A stretch of DNA of 64,000 nucleotides from Salvator merianae (taxonomy: Eukaryota > Chordata > Lepidosauria > Squamata > Teiidae). Positions 58,266 through 64,000 of the stretch are shown here, one piece after another (the stretch's first letter is position 1; the number at the start of each line of letters is the position of its first letter). The notes below the pieces were generated by a model that did no database searches, was not told where the DNA came from, and saw only the letters and a list, made by a program, of their open reading frames with translations. The DNA lies in assembly GCA_003586115.2 (NCBI GenBank), contig QVOM02000116.1:28621062-28685061 (forward strand), in the 5' to 3' direction. Position numbers and translations under genes: made by a program.

Positions 58266-61074
58266 AATGCCAATCCTAAAATATGGAATAATGTGATTGA
58301 GGCACAATCCTTACAGGCTCTTGGATCACCCTGGAGGCATTTGAGAAATGTGACATCCACATTCATCTGTCCCCAGTCAGTTCCCAGGGCAACTGTGGAA
58401 GACAAATCACTCTGTGGATGTACAGAGGGGACAAGCAAGTTGTCTAAGAGAGGTTGTGATCAGTTTGTTATTTCCATAGCATCCTCTCTACCCTCATAAA
58501 CCATTATAAGCTCTTTTTTCACCTAGCTAACAGATTTGCTTGCTGGTTTTCCAATCATGGCCCTATCGGATCAGGGGTAGCTTCCCCACCATGATGATCC
58601 ATGCTCTGATAATTTCCTGACTCTGATAATTTCAGTGTGCTCTACTTGGGACAGACCTTGAAGATGATTCAAGTACTGCAGATGGCGACCTCTATCCAGA
58701 CTTACACCTGTCTTGAAAGTTCTGCAGCAGTTGCCAGCCCAATTGAAGGCGTTAATGCCAACATAGAGCTCTTCCCCATGTCTCCCTTGGGGAAATGGTA
58801 TGTGAGAAGTCCTCCCTGAAGCAATCTCCCTTCTGACATAGATCATGTGCTATTGCCATATACCTCATCTAATTGACCAATGGAGACACATTTCTCTACT
58901 TTGGTCAGTGTCTACACACACACACTAGCTCAGAGCTTGAGTTTACTTTCCATTTCTCCTTCTCACATGTTTCACTTTAGAGTTGATTAATGTATATATA
59001 TAATCCATTATGTTTATTGGGGCCAATTTTCACTTGGGTTTGCATAGAACATATTTCTTAAGAGGATCACGCTTGCCACAAGCTCTACCATTAGCTCTGT
59101 TTTTATTTCAGTTTATATTTCTTATGTAAATAACGTAGCAATATTCCAAAATATTCTAAAACAAAAAGAGATAATAACAGCAACAAAACTTGAAACTGCC
59201 GACAGGAATTCTAAGGCTTCATAAGATTTTCAATCCAGTTCAAGATAGAAATCATCTAATACCACTTTCTTGTAGCTGCCTTGCCCACTGTCCTATCCTT
59301 CTTGATGGGTCCTTTCTGCTTTGCCCAAGACATTTGCTAATGGGAACGATTAGGAGTTTTCAGGTGAAGGATCTTCCTCTAACCTCTTTCACCCCAAGCC
59401 ATCATACCTCAAGGCTGAGCTGGAACATGCAAGAGCAAACAATAGGGCAGCGATGCTTGAAACCTGCCATCCATAAGCATTTCTTGTCAGCAGTGGATGA
59501 CACCAGATCTGGTCAATGCTTTCACAGGTTCCCAAGCTGGTGTGGGATGACTCACCTGCCAACTCAACTCACCCACCTGCATACACATAGCAAGGTTTTA
59601 CTTCTTGTAATCTGCCGCAAGATCTTTGGTATAGACTTAATTATAAATGCAGATAAATAAATATGCAGAAAATATAAAAACTGTCCTAAGGCAAGCAGGA
59701 TAAATCCATTTCTTCCTTACATTCAGTTTATGTAGCCTTCCCCTTAACAATTTCTGAGATGGAAGATGCATGTAATAGAATTCTTATCTCCTGCCCAAAG
59801 AAAGTAATTTCACATATCTTTTCTTATATACCATATTTCAATTCTAAAAGAATATCCCTGGGCATAAAATCAAATCACAGCTGAGGATCATTTTGGAATT
59901 CATATGTGCTTTGTCCTCTCTTCTCAGTTTGGATTGAATGTGTGTATATAGTGAAAAAGAAGTTTTAAGCCAGATTCTATAAACTCGCTCATTGATATAC
60001 TTCATGGTGTAGATGTGAACTTCTGCAACAGACACAGGCATTAAATCCAGGTTAAGCAGAAGGGTTGTCATGGGGTAAACATTATTGTCATAAATCTATT
60101 TTAGATGTGTTCAAGTGGCTTTTAGGAATGGAGTTTCTGTCTTTTTGTGCAGTAGGGCATTCACGCTACATCACAAGATGCCATGTTGCATGGAAGGTGC
60201 CATTAGAAATTACATTGCTTCATTTTTTCCATGGGAATGCAGAACTATTCTTGCAGTCTTTAACAATATTGGTTATTATGATCCATGTGAAGATAACTAC
60301 TTGAAACAATATTAAAATAAAATATCCTCTGATATAGTGGCTAGCTGTAGATAAAGAAAAGATCAGAATGATTACCCAGGCTTTTTCAGAGTAAATGTTT
60401 GTTTCCCCCATTCTTGATTTTAATCAGGTTTTTATATAACTATTATGAATTTAACTATTTTATTCCTTGTACACAACTTCAGGATTTTATTTTAATGGGA
60501 AGCAGTATATAAATATTTTAAATAAATAGAGTACTGAGACCACAATGACCACACATCACCTTATGCCAGAAGTGTGGTGATCATATGTCACAGCCAAAGC
60601 CTCAGTGATTTATGGCACAGGATTAATGATTTGCATTACATTCTCATGGAAAACGTTGGTGTTTTTTTTTAAAAAAAGAAAGGAGCTCTAGCTACTACTC
60701 ACAAGGACCTTATATATTTTTGTAACAGTGGGGCAATATGAAGGGAAAATAATACCTCAGTCTGGACACAGATGTAGGCACCAGTATGCACACAATGTTC
60801 TCCAAAATGTGCAAGGCACTTTGAGGACAAAGTCACATAGATTCACAGGAGATCTGATGCTACAGCTGAGAATAATCTAGGCCGAGTGTCCAGAGAACCA
60901 TCTGATCCAGTTATTTTGGAACAGATTCTGTTCTTGCAACCTGAGGGTGTGGACCCTAACTCTTACTTATTGAAGGCCAGTCAGATTTCAAGTTCTTAAT
61001 ATAGAAGCTGCCCTAGCAGTATAAACTGCTTCTTTGGCGCACTTGCCATATTGACAATGATGTCATCACACAGA
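58266..61074. other. no gene assigned; unclassified
   Basis: A 156-codon frame at 59190-59660 (+), the longest on the plus strand in the window after the listed elements, has no recognised domain or splice context. A reverse dispersed-repeat end lies at 60425-60540 (AAGCAGTATATAAATATTTT followed by AAATAAATA). Confidence 0.4.
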
Positions 61075-61165
61075 TACCATAAATCCACCATATTGTGGAG
61101 TATCCGTGCTTTATTCCAGAATATCCAAATATAGTGGAATAAGTAAGCAACATCTGGATGCAGCC
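61075..61165. mobile_element. palindromic MITE, copy 2 (partial)
   Basis: TGCTTTATTCCAGAATATCC, AAATATAGTGGAATAAGTAAG and CATCTGGATGCAGCC match the right arm of 26607-26723; the left arm is shortened. Confidence 0.7.
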
Positions 61166-63909
61166 CAAGTCACTCGCATCTCTGTTTGGAAACCTCAAAC
61201 TACAGTGATAAGGATTTCAATGAAACATGATCAAGCATATACATGTTCAAGCATAATTTATCCCATAATAGGATTCAGAGGCTGTCAAAAGACCTTCTGC
61301 AAAGGAGAACTCAAAATACAAGCTGGCAAGCCTTGTAAAAGCAGTCTTAAATATTTGTAGTTTGAAAGGCTACTCTTATTGAAGACTCCCTGACTGTAAT
61401 CTTGAGCAAATTAGCTAAATTCAGTTTTTTCATAGCAGAATTTCTAAACTATAAAACTGATAATTTCAGTCCATGCACCATATCTTTTAATGTATGAGCA
61501 GCTCAAGAATTAATGGAGTGAGTTATGTCATGATTTGTAACAACTGCTTAATGAAGCATTTAGCAAAGTGGCAATCTTGTTCTGTTTTAAACTGGAAACC
61601 GCTGCTGTCATGTTAGTTCAAAGCTCTGAGAATAAACACCTCTAAATTTTTACTGACTGGAAAACAGCTTAGATCTGCGGTCTTTTGCCCTAGCCAGACC
61701 TTTTGTTTCTATCTCTACCGAGGCTATAGTAGAAAAACTTGGAGCCTTTGACTTGAAAGCGAAACATTTCCTTAACTCAGTTTTCCCACGGCAAAATTAG
61801 ACAGCCAATTTTAAGATAATCTGAAGTAAAAAAAAAAAGAAAAGAAAAAGTATTGTGCAGATTCTTTAATATGCCCAACTATGCTGAAAGAAGAAATGAT
61901 ATAGTTTTAGGAGAAGGCCACACCCCCTGGTCTTGCCATAGTCTGCATGACCATGTGGATGGCAGGTCCCTATTCCAGGATATAATCCGGTATAAGGCCA
62001 AGTACAGAAAGGGCCTATGTTTCCTAGGGTTATCATATGAAAAAGAGAGTAGAGTTCCTGATCTTTTATTAGTTTCATAGAACAGGGAATTTCAGCAGGT
62101 GTTTCCTGTATGACAAGCTAACCCTACTGAAATTCCCTCTTATGCAACTATCAAAGGAGCAGGAATCCTATTCTCTTTTTTCACATGGTAGCCCTAATGT
62201 TGACTATTCCTCGGTTAGTATAACATCTCTGAGCATTTCCACTAGTTTTAGGAAACAAGCTTTTAAAGTATGCTGTAAAAGAAAAGAATTGTTTTGCTCA
62301 GCAATGGATAACTAAAATCTAATGCTGTTTTTCACTCTTCCCAAATTTCCAGTAGGACAAAGAAAAACATATTGCTCCCGAAAAGGATCTGCAATGGATA
62401 AAAAGAGCCATGGTTGCATCTTACTGTTTATTCTACTAAATGTAAGTCTCAAAACAACAAGTCTATGACAGGGTTCTTAGAACTGAATGCAAACTGATGT
62501 AAAATAGATCAATACTATTCTTATGGTACAAAAAGTGTTTCTTGCAAGTCCTTCTTTCTGTCTATCCATCCGTCTCTCCTTCCTTCTATCCTTTTTTTTT
62601 TTTTAAATGAGAGTAACCAATTCAAACAGAAGAAATGGAAATCTTGTTGCCCTCAGATACAAAATGTGATCTTATTCACAGCATTTTCCATGTAAAATGC
62701 AATCCTCTTGCAACCTGGACTGGACTGAACAAGGCTCAGTTTTGCAATGCTTGGTGACAACAAGGGATGTCTTAGTAACAGTTGGGTGATTTAAATTAGC
62801 TAATTCCTCTTTCTCTGGGAAGGGCTGGAGTTCAATGGTGGGTACACTCTGTACTTTGCTTTCAAAAGTCCCTCCCAGGCTCGATCCATGATATCCTTGA
62901 GTGGAGAAGGGGAGAGCCAGTCAGCAGTATCACAAAATACAGATCAATGTTTTCTCAGCTTTCTACAGGTATTGATGGATTATGCAGTGATTCTACCTGT
63001 ACCCTGTCCTAGAGACTGGGGGCTTGTTTGCACTTGAAGCTAGTAAGTCTGTCTACATTTTGGCAGGGTCTGGAACATGGCCCACTTTCACAGCCATTTC
63101 CAGGACCACAGGGACATGTCTCCAGCCTGCAATTTTAAGGCAGGCCAGCCATTGTGCAGATGGTCAACATTGCTCTATGTGGCTTGCCTTGATCCTGGTG
63201 TGGTATACTTGTTCCAGGCCAAGGTCAATCTCCACACCATGTGCCTTTGCTTTGGGACCAGATTATTCTTAAAGAATGCCTGACTCAAGTTAATGCTTCC
63301 ATAAGATCTACTTTAGAAGTCAGACTGAAATCTTTGGCCTTAAAGGCCAATAAGATAGGAGGCATAAAAAGCAGGGTCCTTTTGGTGGAAGTCTCACAAC
63401 TGTAGAATTCAGACCTAAATAAGATCAGGAAAGCTCCATCTTACCATAGTTTTATTTGGCCATTAATTAATTTTTCTTTGTTTTCCTTTGAGCCTAATGG
63501 CTACCTATTACTGAGGCTGTTGAAAACAGTCCTGTGCTTTAGTTCCAATGTTTTTTTTATTTAGTTTATGCTGACTTTTAATAATGATTTTGAAGAAACT
63601 GATTTTTAATATTAAAATGGTTTGAATACTATCTTTTTGTTGCAGATGTTTTGATATTTGCAATGTTTTGGAGCATGGTTGGTTGCCCAAAAAACCCTTA
63701 AAGTACAATATATCACAGTTTTTAAAATACAGAGAATTATAGAAGCAGAAGTACATAGAAGCTCAACAGAGTTAATTTCCTCTTAAGCTTTTTCATGATT
63801 GCAGGCAACCTTGACTGCACCACAGTTTTAAAGCTGTCAGATCTTCTCCCTCTCTAGTAATTTTATAAGTTCACCTTCCTCTTAACAACTGGCAGAGTCC
63901 ATCATTGCT
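61166..63909. other. no gene seen
   Basis: A pyrimidine-rich tetranucleotide-like stretch with a T run lies at 62546-62605. TATAAGGCCAAGTACAGAAAGGGCC near 61992 looks like an isolated hAT-like right end. No gene recognised. Confidence 0.4.
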
Positions 63910-64000
63910 GAAGGCCCTTTCTGCACTTCCCTGCCTTCAGTCGGAATCAGTAGATATGGATCAGTCAGGCACAGTGATTCCAACCAGGGGAAGATGTGGG
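63910..64000 (+). mobile_element. hAT-like left end, runs off the window
   Basis: AAGGCCCTTTCTGCACTTCC matches the ends of the hAT-like elements; GATATGGATCAGTCAG recalls the interior near 20.8 kb (GATATGGATCAGT). Cut by the right edge. Confidence 0.5.

Noticed and set aside
59190..59660. 156-codon plus-strand open frame
   Set aside because: No recognised motif, no splice or promoter context, and cysteine/histidine-rich composition typical of chance frames. Kept only as a note in the surrounding block.
1..64000. Endogenous retrovirus or LTR retrotransposon
   Set aside because: No paired LTRs, primer-binding site, polypurine tract or gag/pol motifs were seen.

Overview
The window looks like nuclear DNA of a vertebrate, most probably a squamate reptile (lizard or gecko). 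It is AT-rich and depleted in CpG, has no prokaryote-like gene packing, and contains decayed pieces of many transposon classes side by side. These include CR1/L3-type LINEs, an L2-like LINE, an L1-like LINE 3' end, a BovB-like fragment, tRNA-derived SINEs, many short hAT-like elements with inverted ends, a Tc1/mariner (IS630)-like remnant and a (TTTA)n-headed dispersed repeat. A mixture of L1, L2, CR1, BovB and hAT within 64 kb is the pattern known from lizards and geckos. Birds are dominated by CR1, and mammals lack most of these hAT families. The species cannot be fixed from the sequence alone.

I find no complete protein-coding gene, no rRNA or functional tRNA gene and no CRISPR array. Almost all open frames above 60 codons are chance runs or lie inside repeats. 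The real protein-coding signatures are remnants of transposon proteins: reverse transcriptase pieces at 1-795 (-), 12495-12900 (-), 25070-25410 (+), 49425-49993 (+) and 58110-58265 (+), an L1-like C-terminal piece near 31307 (+), and the C-terminus of a DDE transposase at 25681-25791 (-). Three segments have splice-site context and an open frame that could be host exons: 33814-33841 (+), 40835-40903 (+) and 52538-52720 (-). All three are weak and not assigned to any gene. The window is best read as intergenic or deep intronic.

Layout. From 0 to 9 kb: LINE fragment, a GT microsatellite, one copy of an unclassified 0.68-kb repeat, and a LINE tail. From 9.7 to 17 kb: two hAT-like elements, a 49-bp tandem duplication, a CR1 fragment broken by a pyrimidine run and an assembly gap, a 193-bp hAT MITE with target duplication, a decayed SINE, and a long dispersed-repeat copy. 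From 20 to 30 kb: several inverted-repeat elements, a LINE palm fragment, and a 328-bp MITE nested inside an older repeat. From 30 to 44 kb: dispersed-repeat copies, an L1-like 3' end, more MITEs, a dimeric element, a tRNA-derived SINE and a pentanucleotide satellite. From 44 to 64 kb: the second copy of the 0.68-kb repeat, a LINE 3' end with its tail repeat, the exon candidate, hAT-like elements, BovB-like and L2-like fragments, and a hAT-like terminus running off the right edge.

The elements do not form a pathway. The window records repeated transposon invasion, nesting and decay. I see no convincing new biological system. The observations most worth checking are the families of related inverted-repeat elements, the HIEHL-type transposase remnant and the CpG-retaining exon candidate near 52.6 kb.
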